Shown piece after piece: positions 40,497-48,011 of a stretch of 64,000 bases of DNA. The notes beneath the pieces were generated by a model. It was not told the origin of the DNA. It worked only from the letters and a program-made list of their open reading frames with translations, and ran no database searches. The stretch covers positions 10,616 through 74,615 of the forward strand of contig JAZDJP010000086.1 of the NCBI GenBank assembly GCA_043803805.1, read 5' to 3'. This DNA is from JAZDJP01 sp043803805 (lineage in GTDB: Bacteria > Planctomycetota > JAZDJP01). Each line of letters opens with the position of its first letter. Positions within the stretch are counted from its first letter, which is position 1. The position numbers were made by a program, and so were the translations under genes.

Positions 40497-43418
40497 TTGA
40501 AACGGCTGTCGAAAGCATTCCAATCCCTCGGCAGTTCCTCCGGCGGGTCGTCCGGGCTCCGCCATCACGCCATCGGCATCGGCGTCGGGTGCCTCATCAC
40601 GTTGGCGTGGCTCCTTCTTTCCAACACCGCCCCCTATCGGAAGTACGTTGAACTCAAGGGACTCGATCTTCTCTATCTCCTGCGCCCCTCGTTCGAAGAA
40701 TCGAAATCCATCGTTCACATCGACATCGATGAGAAAAGCCTGGAGCAGATCGGACGCTGGCCCTGGCCCCGGGACGTCCACGGCCACCTCGTCGAGGTGC
40801 TCACCGATTTCGGAGCCGCCGGGATCGGTTTCGACATCGAGTTTCCCGAGAAAAGCCAGGTCATCGTGGACCGCCGGCGCCTCGCGGAGGATCTGGCGCT
40901 AGGGGGGCGTTTCGCCATCTATCTCGACGAACTGGAGAAGACATCCCGGGAAATCACGGCCGGCGGGGGCGAGGCCGCCGCCAAACGCCTCACGGCGCTC
41001 GGCGGCGTCATTCGAAAGGATGCCGGCGAACTCAATACCGCCCTCGCGGGGGTGATCCGGGACACCGACGCCCTCTTCGGCGCGGCCATCCGGAAAAGCG
41101 GCGACACCTACCTGAACTTCACATTTCTCGACCCGGACTCGTTCAACCGGAGCGCGGAGGAACGCCTGCCGCGGGAAACGATATTCAAACTTCTGACGGC
41201 CGCGCCGGATACCCCGCCCGACGCGCTCATCCGGGATTCCTTCCCGGGGGAAATCATCCCCCCGGGGACCCGCAAACACCAGCTCGTCATCCAGGCCCGG
41301 GATTACTTTGTCTCCCGGGAGCGCGTCCGGGCCAACGGGCGACGCGTCACGGGCGCCGAACTCGACCTCCTGAAACCGGTCCGCAAGGAGGGGGAATGGG
41401 AATACCTCCTGCCCATCCCGGAACTCGCGGGGGGCATGAAGGGGTGCGGGTACGTATCCATTGATCCCGACGAGGACGGCATTCTGCGCCGGGTGCACCT
41501 CATCCAACTCATGGAGGACCGCCTGTATCTCCAGTTCGGATTCAAAATGCTCTGCGATTATTGGAATATTCCGCCCGAGGATATTCGCATCACGCTGGGA
41601 GAGACAATCGAACTCCCCCCCTCCCGGGACGGGAAACGGCCCGCCATCCGCATCCCGATTGACGACAAGGGGCGGATGATGCTCAACTGGGTTCAGGCCC
41701 ACGGGGAGGAAATCGCATCCACCGCCGGACCGGCCGCGGCCTCCGGCGCGCCCACCGCCGCCCAGCGGTGGCTGAGCGACTGGCCTCACACGTTTCAACA
41801 CATCCAGTATGTGGACGTGGAGGAGTACTGGCGGACGGTTCACCGCGAACTGCCTAAAAACATCCGGGAGATGCTCTCCCATACGAGGGAACTGGACACC
41901 GCGGGCGAGGTCGCGGATATCCCGCTTCCCGCGACGGACGACCCGGAGGCCCTGGAAACCGCGACGGCGGCGGTCCTCGCCGAAGCGGAAAAGGTCGCCG
42001 GCCAGATGCGCGCGGCGCTCGCGAAGGCCCCGGAGCGTGTCCGACGCCAGGTCGGGACGCAACTGGCGGCCCACGACGCCGAGATGAACACCCTCCAGGG
42101 GCTTGTGCGGCGCCGGAGGATTCTCAAAAACCGCCTCGGGCTGGTGAAAAACTGCCTCTGCATCATCGGAACATCCTTTGAAGGCGGGACCGACCTCAAA
42201 CCGACCCCGCTGTCCCCCCTGTGGCCCGGTGTCGGAATCCACTCGAACACCATCAACACCATTCTCCAGAAACGATTCCTCCACCAGAGCCGCAACGGGA
42301 CGCAGACGATTCTCGTCATCCTCCTCGGAGCCGTCGTCACGACGATCGTGGTGACCCGCGGGCCCATTTTCAGCACGGTGTTCACCCTGATCCTGATCCT
42401 GGTGTATTTCCTTGCCGGTCCCGTCTTCTTTTTCAACCGCATGGGCCAGATTCTCCCCGTGACAAGCCCCATCCTTGCCGCATTTTCCTGCTTCGCCTTC
42501 ATCACCAGCTACCGCCAGCTCACGGAGGGCCGGGAGAAGAAGTTCATCCGGAACACCATGCAATCCTACGTGCCCCCGGCCGTCATGGAGGAGGTGCTCC
42601 GGGATCCCACAAAGTTGAAACTGGGCGGCGAGCGGCTCGAAACATCCATCCTGTTCTCGGACATCGCCAACTTCACCACCATCTCCGAGGGAATGGATTC
42701 CGAACGCCTCGTCAAGTTCCTCAACCACTACTTCGACGAGATGACGGCCATCATCATGAAGCACAACGGCACCCTCGACAAGTACATCGGGGACGCCATC
42801 ATGGCCATCTTCGGCGCGCCCATCCCCTCAAAAAACCATGCGTCGGAGGCGTGTTTGAGCGCCATCGAATACCAGAAGCGCCTGGTGACCCTCCGGGAGG
42901 AGTGGGTCAAGCAGGGATTCCCCGAGGTCCACGCGCGGATCGGCATTGCGACGGGGATTGTCAACGTCGGCAACATGGGTTCCGCGGTGCGCCTGGCCTA
43001 CACGGCCATGGGCGACAACGTAAACCTCGCGGCGCGTCTGGAAGGGGCGAACAAGGAGTTCGGAACGAACATCCTCGTCGCCGAGCAAACCTACCTCGCG
43101 TCGAAAGAGACCGTCGAGGCCCGGGAGATCGACCTCATCCGGGTGAAGGGCAAGTTGAAACCCATCCGGGTCTACGAGATCCTGGCGCCGAAGGGGTCCC
43201 TTTCGCCGCAGGGAATGGATCTCCTCGCGCGCTACACCGAGGCCACCGCCCTCTATCAGGCCCGGGAGTGGCGGAAGGCCTCGGACGCCTTCCTCGAGAT
43301 TCTCGCGATCACCCCGAAGGACCGGGCCGCCTACATCAACCTCTCCCGCTGCCTCAAGTACAAGGACGTTCCCCCGCCGGAGGGCTGGGACGGGGTGTTC
43401 GAGATGAAGACAAAATAG
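40497..43418 (+). CDS. CHASE2-domain adenylate/guanylate cyclase
   Basis: 973 aa. One N-terminal transmembrane helix (GVGCLITLAWLLL), a large CHASE2 sensor (VHIDIDEKSLEQIGRWPWPR, YVSIDPDEDGILRRVHL) interrupted by a helical insert, then three helices near 605-675 and a class III cyclase domain: ILFSDIANFTTISE and DKYIGDAIMAIFGAP hold both metal-binding Asp. The final 80 residues look TPR-like. The only start in reach is TTG, behind GGCAGG. It makes a cyclic nucleotide in response to periplasmic signals. FecR-porin-CHASE2 gene sets suggest a joint envelope sensor. Confidence 0.92.
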   Translation: MKRLSKAFQSLGSSSGGSSGLRHHAIGIGVGCLITLAWLLLSNTAPYRKYVELKGLDLLYLLRPSFEESKSIVHIDIDEKSLEQIGRWPWPRDVHGHLVEVLTDFGAAGIGFDIEFPEKSQVIVDRRRLAEDLALGGRFAIYLDELEKTSREITAGGGEAAAKRLTALGGVIRKDAGELNTALAGVIRDTDALFGAAIRKSGDTYLNFTFLDPDSFNRSAEERLPRETIFKLLTAAPDTPPDALIRDSFPGEIIPPGTRKHQLVIQARDYFVSRERVRANGRRVTGAELDLLKPVRKEGEWEYLLPIPELAGGMKGCGYVSIDPDEDGILRRVHLIQLMEDRLYLQFGFKMLCDYWNIPPEDIRITLGETIELPPSRDGKRPAIRIPIDDKGRMMLNWVQAHGEEIASTAGPAAASGAPTAAQRWLSDWPHTFQHIQYVDVEEYWRTVHRELPKNIREMLSHTRELDTAGEVADIPLPATDDPEALETATAAVLAEAEKVAGQMRAALAKAPERVRRQVGTQLAAHDAEMNTLQGLVRRRRILKNRLGLVKNCLCIIGTSFEGGTDLKPTPLSPLWPGVGIHSNTINTILQKRFLHQSRNGTQTILVILLGAVVTTIVVTRGPIFSTVFTLILILVYFLAGPVFFFNRMGQILPVTSPILAAFSCFAFITSYRQLTEGREKKFIRNTMQSYVPPAVMEEVLRDPTKLKLGGERLETSILFSDIANFTTISEGMDSERLVKFLNHYFDEMTAIIMKHNGTLDKYIGDAIMAIFGAPIPSKNHASEACLSAIEYQKRLVTLREEWVKQGFPEVHARIGIATGIVNVGNMGSAVRLAYTAMGDNVNLAARLEGANKEFGTNILVAEQTYLASKETVEAREIDLIRVKGKLKPIRVYEILAPKGSLSPQGMDLLARYTEATALYQAREWRKASDAFLEILAITPKDRAAYINLSRCLKYKDVPPPEGWDGVFEMKTK

Positions 43419-43430
43419 GCGGGAAAAGCG

Positions 43431-43468
43431 TCTGGGAGTCTCAGAGTCCGGGAGTCTCGGAGTCGGGA
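43431..43468. repeat. GAGTCnnn octamer array, four units
   Basis: GAGTC at 43436, 43444, 43452 and 43460, an exact 8-nt period, beginning 17 bases after the cyclase stop and reading GAGTC in the sense direction. Confidence 0.85.
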
Positions 43469-43511
43469 AAGAGAAACAATAAAATCAGGAGCGGCCATTA
43501 CCGTACCATCC

Positions 43512-43540
43512 TTGACGACGGAGGTCCGGGGGCATACGAT
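43512..43540 (+). promoter_or_regulatory. Promoter of the PEGA-ispE genes
   Basis: TTGACG, 17-nt spacer, TACGAT, then seven bases to the ATG at 43548. Leaderless transcription is predicted. Confidence 0.65.
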
Positions 43541-43547
43541 GGAACCC

Positions 43548-44066
43548 ATGGAAAGAGCATTTCTCCTCCTGCCGGCCGTTTTCCTCGCCGCCGGGACCGG
43601 CTGCATCCGACGCGAACTCGTCATCGAAACCAACCCGCCCGGGGCGGCGGTAATGGTCGACCGCCAGCCCATCGGACGATCCCCCCGGAACGCCCCCTTC
43701 ACCTACCACGGCACGCGGGCCATCACGGTGACCTCCGCGGGACGCGCGAGCACCACCGTCCTGCACACCCTTCGGGCCCGGGGACCCGACGTGTTCCCGT
43801 TCGATTTTGTCACGGATGGCCTTCTTCCCTTCACGTTCACCCGCACGGAACTCGTTCATATCACGCTTCCTCCGCGCCGGCCCCTCACCGATGCGGAGCG
43901 CGCGGAACTCCGACGCCGCGCCGAGGCCCTCCGCGAGCGGGGGAGGAAAATCGTTCCCGTGGCCGCCCCGGTCAAGGGGACCGCCGCCCTCCCCGACGAA
44001 CCCACCCCCCCCGAAGACGCTCCCGAACCCGAAAATCCCGACACCCCCGAAACCACCCCCGAATGA
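43548..44066 (+). CDS. PEGA-domain lipoprotein
   Basis: 172 aa. Lipoprotein signal ending LAAGTGC, then a PEGA domain (LVIETNPPGAAVMVDRQPIG, TVTSAGRAS-like strands), a helical RRRAEALRERGRK segment and an acidic Pro-rich tail. PEGA domains are surface or periplasmic interaction modules. Its stop overlaps the ispE ATG (ATGA). I chose the ATG that coincides with the predicted transcription start; another ATG lies three codons upstream inside the -10 box and is unlikely. Confidence 0.78.
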   Translation: MERAFLLLPAVFLAAGTGCIRRELVIETNPPGAAVMVDRQPIGRSPRNAPFTYHGTRAITVTSAGRASTTVLHTLRARGPDVFPFDFVTDGLLPFTFTRTELVHITLPPRRPLTDAERAELRRRAEALRERGRKIVPVAAPVKGTAALPDEPTPPEDAPEPENPDTPETTPE

Positions 44067-44941
44067 GCCGCCCCCCGTCCGCCGTCACCCTCCGCTCCCC
44101 CGCCAAAGTCAACCTCTTCCTCGAGGTCGTTGGAAAACGCCCCGACGGATATCACGAACTCGCCACCGTGATGACAGCGCTCTCACTCCATGACCGGCTG
44201 ACGTTCCGGCCCTCACGGCGGCTGGCGCTTTCCACCGATCACCCCGACCTCACCACGGGCCCGGAGAATCTGATCCTCCGGGCCGTCCGCGCCCTTCAGC
44301 AGGCCGCCGGGACCCGGCGCGGGGCGCGCATCACCCTGGAAAAACGCATCCCCATCGGGGGCGGGCTGGGAGGCGGTTCGGGGAACGCGGCGACAACCCT
44401 CGCCGGCCTGAACCGCCTCTGGAGACTTGGCTTCTCCCGGGAGACGCTCCTCGGCATCGCCGGCTCCATCGGCTCGGACACCACCTTCTTCCTGCGCCAG
44501 GGAACGGCCCTGTGCCGCGGCCGGGGGGAGGTCGTGACACCGGTCCCCTCCCCGCCGCCGCTTGACCTGGTCATCGTCTTCCCCGGATTCCCCGTCTCAA
44601 CCCCGGCCGTCTACCGCCGACCCGAATTGGATTTGACAGCCCCGCGCCGGAGTGCTACGATTTTCCTGCGGTCGCTCCGTGCGGGACAGCCGGAGACGAT
44701 CGGCCGGGCGCTTTTTAACCGCTTGGAAAATGCCGCATTCGCCCTTGAGCCGCGCCTCGTCCGTCTCACGCAAGCCCTTGAACACATCGGTTGCGCCGGG
44801 ACGCTTCTGGCCGGAAGCGGGGCCAGCGTCTTCGGACTGTGTCGGGACCGCGCGGAGGCCGGGGGAAACGCCCGTCGCCTGAGAAAAAAAGGATACCGAA
44901 CCGTCTTCGTCTGCCGGACAACAACCACCCGCACCTGTTGA
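44063..44941 (+). CDS. ispE: 4-diphosphocytidyl-2-C-methyl-D-erythritol kinase
   Basis: 292 aa, GHMP kinase. LRSPAKVNLFLEV with the catalytic Lys, GYHELATVM, the phosphate loop PIGGGLGGGSGNAA and GSDTTFFL with the catalytic Asp (usually GSDVPFFL) are present, as is the late GTLLAGSGASVFG. It phosphorylates CDP-methylerythritol in the MEP isoprenoid pathway. Translationally coupled to the PEGA lipoprotein; the spoVG gene follows 12 bases later. Polyprenyl synthase at 54.7 kb uses the pathway's products. Confidence 0.92.
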   Translation: MSRPPSAVTLRSPAKVNLFLEVVGKRPDGYHELATVMTALSLHDRLTFRPSRRLALSTDHPDLTTGPENLILRAVRALQQAAGTRRGARITLEKRIPIGGGLGGGSGNAATTLAGLNRLWRLGFSRETLLGIAGSIGSDTTFFLRQGTALCRGRGEVVTPVPSPPPLDLVIVFPGFPVSTPAVYRRPELDLTAPRRSATIFLRSLRAGQPETIGRALFNRLENAAFALEPRLVRLTQALEHIGCAGTLLAGSGASVFGLCRDRAEAGGNARRLRKKGYRTVFVCRTTTTRTC

Positions 44942-44953
44942 GGAGAATCCGCC

Positions 44954-45808
44954 ATGGAGATCACCGATGTCAAGGTCAAACTCGCCTCCGACCGCAAGGA
45001 GAAGCTGACCGCTTTCTGCACCGTAACGATCAACAACGCCTTCGTCGTGCGGGATCTGAAGGTCATCAAGGGCACGACCGGCTACTTCATCGCCATGCCG
45101 AGCCAGAAGATCATGGATCGGTGCCCCGCGTGCGGCGGGAAAAACCACCTCCGGGCCCGGTTCTGCAACGACTGCGGCGGACACCTTCCCGAGGACCGCG
45201 CGCCGAAGGACGAACGCGGGCGGTCCAAACTTCATCTCGACATCGCCCACCCCATCAATGCGGAGTGCCGGGCGCTCCTGCAGCAAAAAATCATCGAGGC
45301 CTACGAGGCCGAGGCGGCCCGCGCCGGGGAGAAGAGCGATACACCGCCCGAGGAAGCCGCGCCCGCCGATCCGCCCGCGCCGGAAATCCAGGATTTCGAG
45401 GAATACGAGAAACACGCCTCTCCCGAGCCGCCCCCCGCGCCCAAGCACCCCCTCCCCCGCGGGGAGTTCACGAACGTCTCGCGCCGGTCGTCCGATTTCC
45501 GGAATGACCGGGATTCGTCCCGCCGCCCGCCCCGCCCCCCGCGCGGCGAAGGGCTCCCGCGCCCGGCGACGGAAAGCCTTCCTCCGACGAATTCCCCGTC
45601 CATCGAACCGGAACCCGGAAACGACGTTGTGCCCGACGCGGACAACATCGGGAACCTCCTGCCGCGCCGGACCGAACGGCGTGATGATCGCCCCCTCACC
45701 TCCCATCCGGTGACAGCGTCCGCTCCTCCGCCGATACCGCTCCCTGCGCCAAAACCGGAGAAAAAGGCGCCGCCCGAGAAGGACAATTTCGGAGCGGGAA
45801 TTCTCTAA
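44954..45808 (+). CDS. spoVG: SpoVG-family protein with inserted zinc ribbon and Pro-rich tail
   Basis: 284 aa. Residues 1-50 are SpoVG (EITDVKVKLASD, AFCTVTINNAFVVRDLKVI, FIAMPSQK); the loop between MPSQK and DIAHPIN then carries a four-cysteine ribbon (CPACGG...CNDCGG); the SpoVG C-terminal helix ends about residue 115. A tail of 170 residues rich in Pro, Glu and Arg follows. SpoVG binds RNA or DNA and regulates division and other functions. A zinc-ribbon form is, to my recollection, found in Planctomycetes. AGGAGAATCCGCC precedes the ATG. Confidence 0.88.
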   Translation: MEITDVKVKLASDRKEKLTAFCTVTINNAFVVRDLKVIKGTTGYFIAMPSQKIMDRCPACGGKNHLRARFCNDCGGHLPEDRAPKDERGRSKLHLDIAHPINAECRALLQQKIIEAYEAEAARAGEKSDTPPEEAAPADPPAPEIQDFEEYEKHASPEPPPAPKHPLPRGEFTNVSRRSSDFRNDRDSSRRPPRPPRGEGLPRPATESLPPTNSPSIEPEPGNDVVPDADNIGNLLPRRTERRDDRPLTSHPVTASAPPPIPLPAPKPEKKAPPEKDNFGAGIL

Positions 45809-45884
45809 CACGAAAGAAACAGGCAACACCACGATGTCACGGAAAATAAAAAACGACCATTCCTCCCATTGAGGGCTCCATCCC

Positions 45885-46367
45885 GTGAGACACATCATTT
45901 CCTGCCTGGTTCGGAACAAGCCCGGCGTCCTGGCCCAGATCGCGGGACTCATCTCGAGCCGCGGTTTCAACATCGACAGCTTCACCGGCGGCGAGACGGA
46001 GCGTCCGGAGTATTCGAGCCTTACCCTCGTGACGACCGGCGACGACCGCCAAGTCGCCCATATCGTCAAGCAGCTCCGGAAACTCATCGACACCATCCGG
46101 GTAGAGGATATCACGGCGACCCACCCTGTCGAGCGGGATCTGGCCCTCATCAAGGTGTCCGCCCCGCCGCGCAAACGCCAGGAAATCTATTCCATGGTGG
46201 ATGTCTTTCGCGGAAAAATCGTGGACATCGGACTTCGGAACATGGTCATCGAGATTTCCGGACCGGAGGCGAAGGTGGACGCATTCCTGGAACTTCTGAC
46301 CCCCTACGGCATCCAGGAGACCATCCGGACCGGACGGATCGCCATGGTACGGGGACGAAAGCGTTGA
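45885..46367 (+). CDS. ilvN: Acetolactate synthase small (regulatory) subunit
   Basis: 160 aa from GTG (alternative starts would cut the ACT fold). The N-terminal ACT domain has HIISCLVRNKPGVLAQIAGL and GFNIDSFTGGET; the C-terminal domain ends IQETIRTGRIAMVRG. It binds valine and activates IlvB. The large subunit ilvB, usually adjacent, is not upstream (spoVG is), so the holoenzyme genes are split. ilvC follows after 36 bp. Confidence 0.93.
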   Translation: MRHIISCLVRNKPGVLAQIAGLISSRGFNIDSFTGGETERPEYSSLTLVTTGDDRQVAHIVKQLRKLIDTIRVEDITATHPVERDLALIKVSAPPRKRQEIYSMVDVFRGKIVDIGLRNMVIEISGPEAKVDAFLELLTPYGIQETIRTGRIAMVRGRKR

Positions 46368-46403
46368 AATACCGCGGATCGCGGCACGTGAGGAGAGTCC
46401 GGC

Positions 46404-47495
46404 ATGAAAACAATTGATTTCAGCGGCACGAAGGAATCCGTATTCGAGCGGAAGGATTTTCCTCCCGCGAAAATCAAAAAAATCCTCGGGAAGGAGACCG
46501 TCGCCGTCATCGGCTACGGCGTCCAGGGGCGCGGACAGTCCCTCAACATGAAGGACAACGGCCTCTCCGTCATCGTGGGGCTTCGGAAGGGCGGAAGGAG
46601 CTGGAACCTGGCGAAGACCGACGGGTGGAAACCGGGAAAGACGCTTTTCCCGATCGCGGAGGCCGTTGAACGGGGCGCCATCGTCCAATACCTTCTCTCC
46701 GACGCCGGACAAAAAGAGATGTGGCCGGTGGTCGGCCCGCGCCTCCGGAAAGGCGGCGCCCTCTACTTCTCCCATGGCTTCAGCATCGTCTTCAAGGACC
46801 AGACGGGAGTCGTCCCGCCCCCCGGCGTGGACGTCATCATGGTTGCCCCCAAGGGCTCCGGGACGACGCTCCGCCGCCACTTTCTCGAGGGACGGGGCAT
46901 CAATTCGAGCGTGGCCGTGTTCCAGGACGCAACCGGTCGCGCCTGGAGCCGCACCTGCGCTCTCGGCATCGCCATCGGATCCGGGTACCTCTACAAAACC
47001 ACCTTCGACCGCGAGGTGGTGAGCGACCTCTTCGGCGAACGCGGCGTCCTCATGGGGGCGCTTTACGGACTGTGGCTGGCGCAGTACGAGGTGCTTCGCG
47101 AGAAGGGACACACCCCCTCGGAGTCCTTCAACGAGACCGTGGAGGAGGGCACTCAAAGCCTCATCCCCCTCATCGGGGAGAACGGCATGGACTGGATGTA
47201 CGCCAACTGCAGCACCACCGCCCAGCGCGGGGCGCTCGACTGGTTCCCCCGATTCCGGGATATCGTGAAACCTCTTTTCCGCGAACTCTACGAGCAGGTG
47301 GCCTCCGGGGCGGAAACGCGGCGGGTCATCGCCGCCAACAGCCGGCCGGACTACCGCAGGCGGTTGGAAAAGGAACTCGCCGCCATCCGCGATTCGGAGA
47401 TGTGGCGTGCCGGGGCGGCCGTGCGATCCCTCCGCCCCGAACGCATCGTTCCGAAAACGTCGACCCGAAAATCCGTCTCAGGGAGAAAATCATGA
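46404..47495 (+). CDS. ilvC: Ketol-acid reductoisomerase, Bacteroidetes/fungal type
   Basis: 363 aa. NAD(P) motif VIGYGVQGRGQSLNMKDNG, then APKGSGTTLRRHFLEGRGI, and the KARI C-terminal knotted domain with GERGVLMGALYG, FNETVEEGTQSL and DWMYANCSTTAQRGALDW. These strings match the branch found in Bacteroidetes and in mitochondrial Ilv5 rather than the common class I enzymes of Proteobacteria and Firmicutes (from memory). It makes dihydroxy-isovalerate in valine and isoleucine synthesis. The stop overlaps the next ATG. Confidence 0.95.
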   Translation: MKTIDFSGTKESVFERKDFPPAKIKKILGKETVAVIGYGVQGRGQSLNMKDNGLSVIVGLRKGGRSWNLAKTDGWKPGKTLFPIAEAVERGAIVQYLLSDAGQKEMWPVVGPRLRKGGALYFSHGFSIVFKDQTGVVPPPGVDVIMVAPKGSGTTLRRHFLEGRGINSSVAVFQDATGRAWSRTCALGIAIGSGYLYKTTFDREVVSDLFGERGVLMGALYGLWLAQYEVLREKGHTPSESFNETVEEGTQSLIPLIGENGMDWMYANCSTTAQRGALDWFPRFRDIVKPLFRELYEQVASGAETRRVIAANSRPDYRRRLEKELAAIRDSEMWRAGAAVRSLRPERIVPKTSTRKSVSGRKS

Positions 47496-47938
47496 CCACC
47501 GCGCCCGTAAGCCAGGGCCTGGTCTCTTATGACCAGATCCACCCGGCCCACAAGTTGCTCATCGCTGCGAGCAACCATTACGTCATCGCCGTCATCGCAC
47601 TGGGCATTCTCGTCTTCCTGTTCGCCGTCGCCGCCATCCTGTTCCTCCGGCGTCGGATGATCCTCAATCTCGTGCTTCCCCTGGCCATTCTCCCGGGATT
47701 GCTCGGATGGATCGGCAACTGGAGGCTGGAGAACACCATTAAAAACAGTGACTCGCCCAGCTACTTTAATCAGTCCCGTGTTGTCGCCTTCAACCGGCAA
47801 TACATGACGCGCCCCCTTCGTTGGGGCTACCGGGTCAGCATCCCCCTGGTCCTTATCGGCCTGGCCTCCATGTTTCTGGCCTCGCGGATGATCGGGGAAC
47901 CCTCCCGTCCGCAGGCCGCCCCGCCGCGGCGACGCTGA
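47492..47938 (+). CDS. Small multi-helix membrane protein, unknown function
   Basis: 148 aa. Three hydrophobic helices (about 30-52, 58-75, 112-130) and a basic Pro/Arg-rich C-terminus. Its ATG overlaps the ilvC stop (ATGA), so it is translated with ilvC. No family recognised. A link to branched-chain amino acid synthesis or export is suggested only by position; leuA has its own promoter behind it. Confidence 0.65.
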   Translation: MTTAPVSQGLVSYDQIHPAHKLLIAASNHYVIAVIALGILVFLFAVAAILFLRRRMILNLVLPLAILPGLLGWIGNWRLENTIKNSDSPSYFNQSRVVAFNRQYMTRPLRWGYRVSIPLVLIGLASMFLASRMIGEPSRPQAAPPRRR

Positions 47939-47951
47939 CTCAAGCGGCGAC

Positions 47952-47981
47952 TTGACAGGCCCCTGCCCGGGGGGATAGGAT
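47952..47981 (+). promoter_or_regulatory. Promoter of leuA-aroE
   Basis: Consensus TTGACA, 18-nt spacer, TAGGAT; the leader then has GGAGGGAGG before the leuA ATG. The 30-nt leader has no attenuator peptide. Confidence 0.7.
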
Positions 47982-48011
47982 AGCCGTGGCGATTCGCGGA
48001 GGGAGGCATCC

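Noticed and set aside
40899..42764. 621-codon minus-strand frame
   Set aside because: Antisense to the CHASE2-cyclase; no recognisable features.
42221..44062. Upstream part of the long frame that contains ispE
   Set aside because: The frame is open over the cyclase and PEGA genes, but coding similarity begins only at the ispE ATG.
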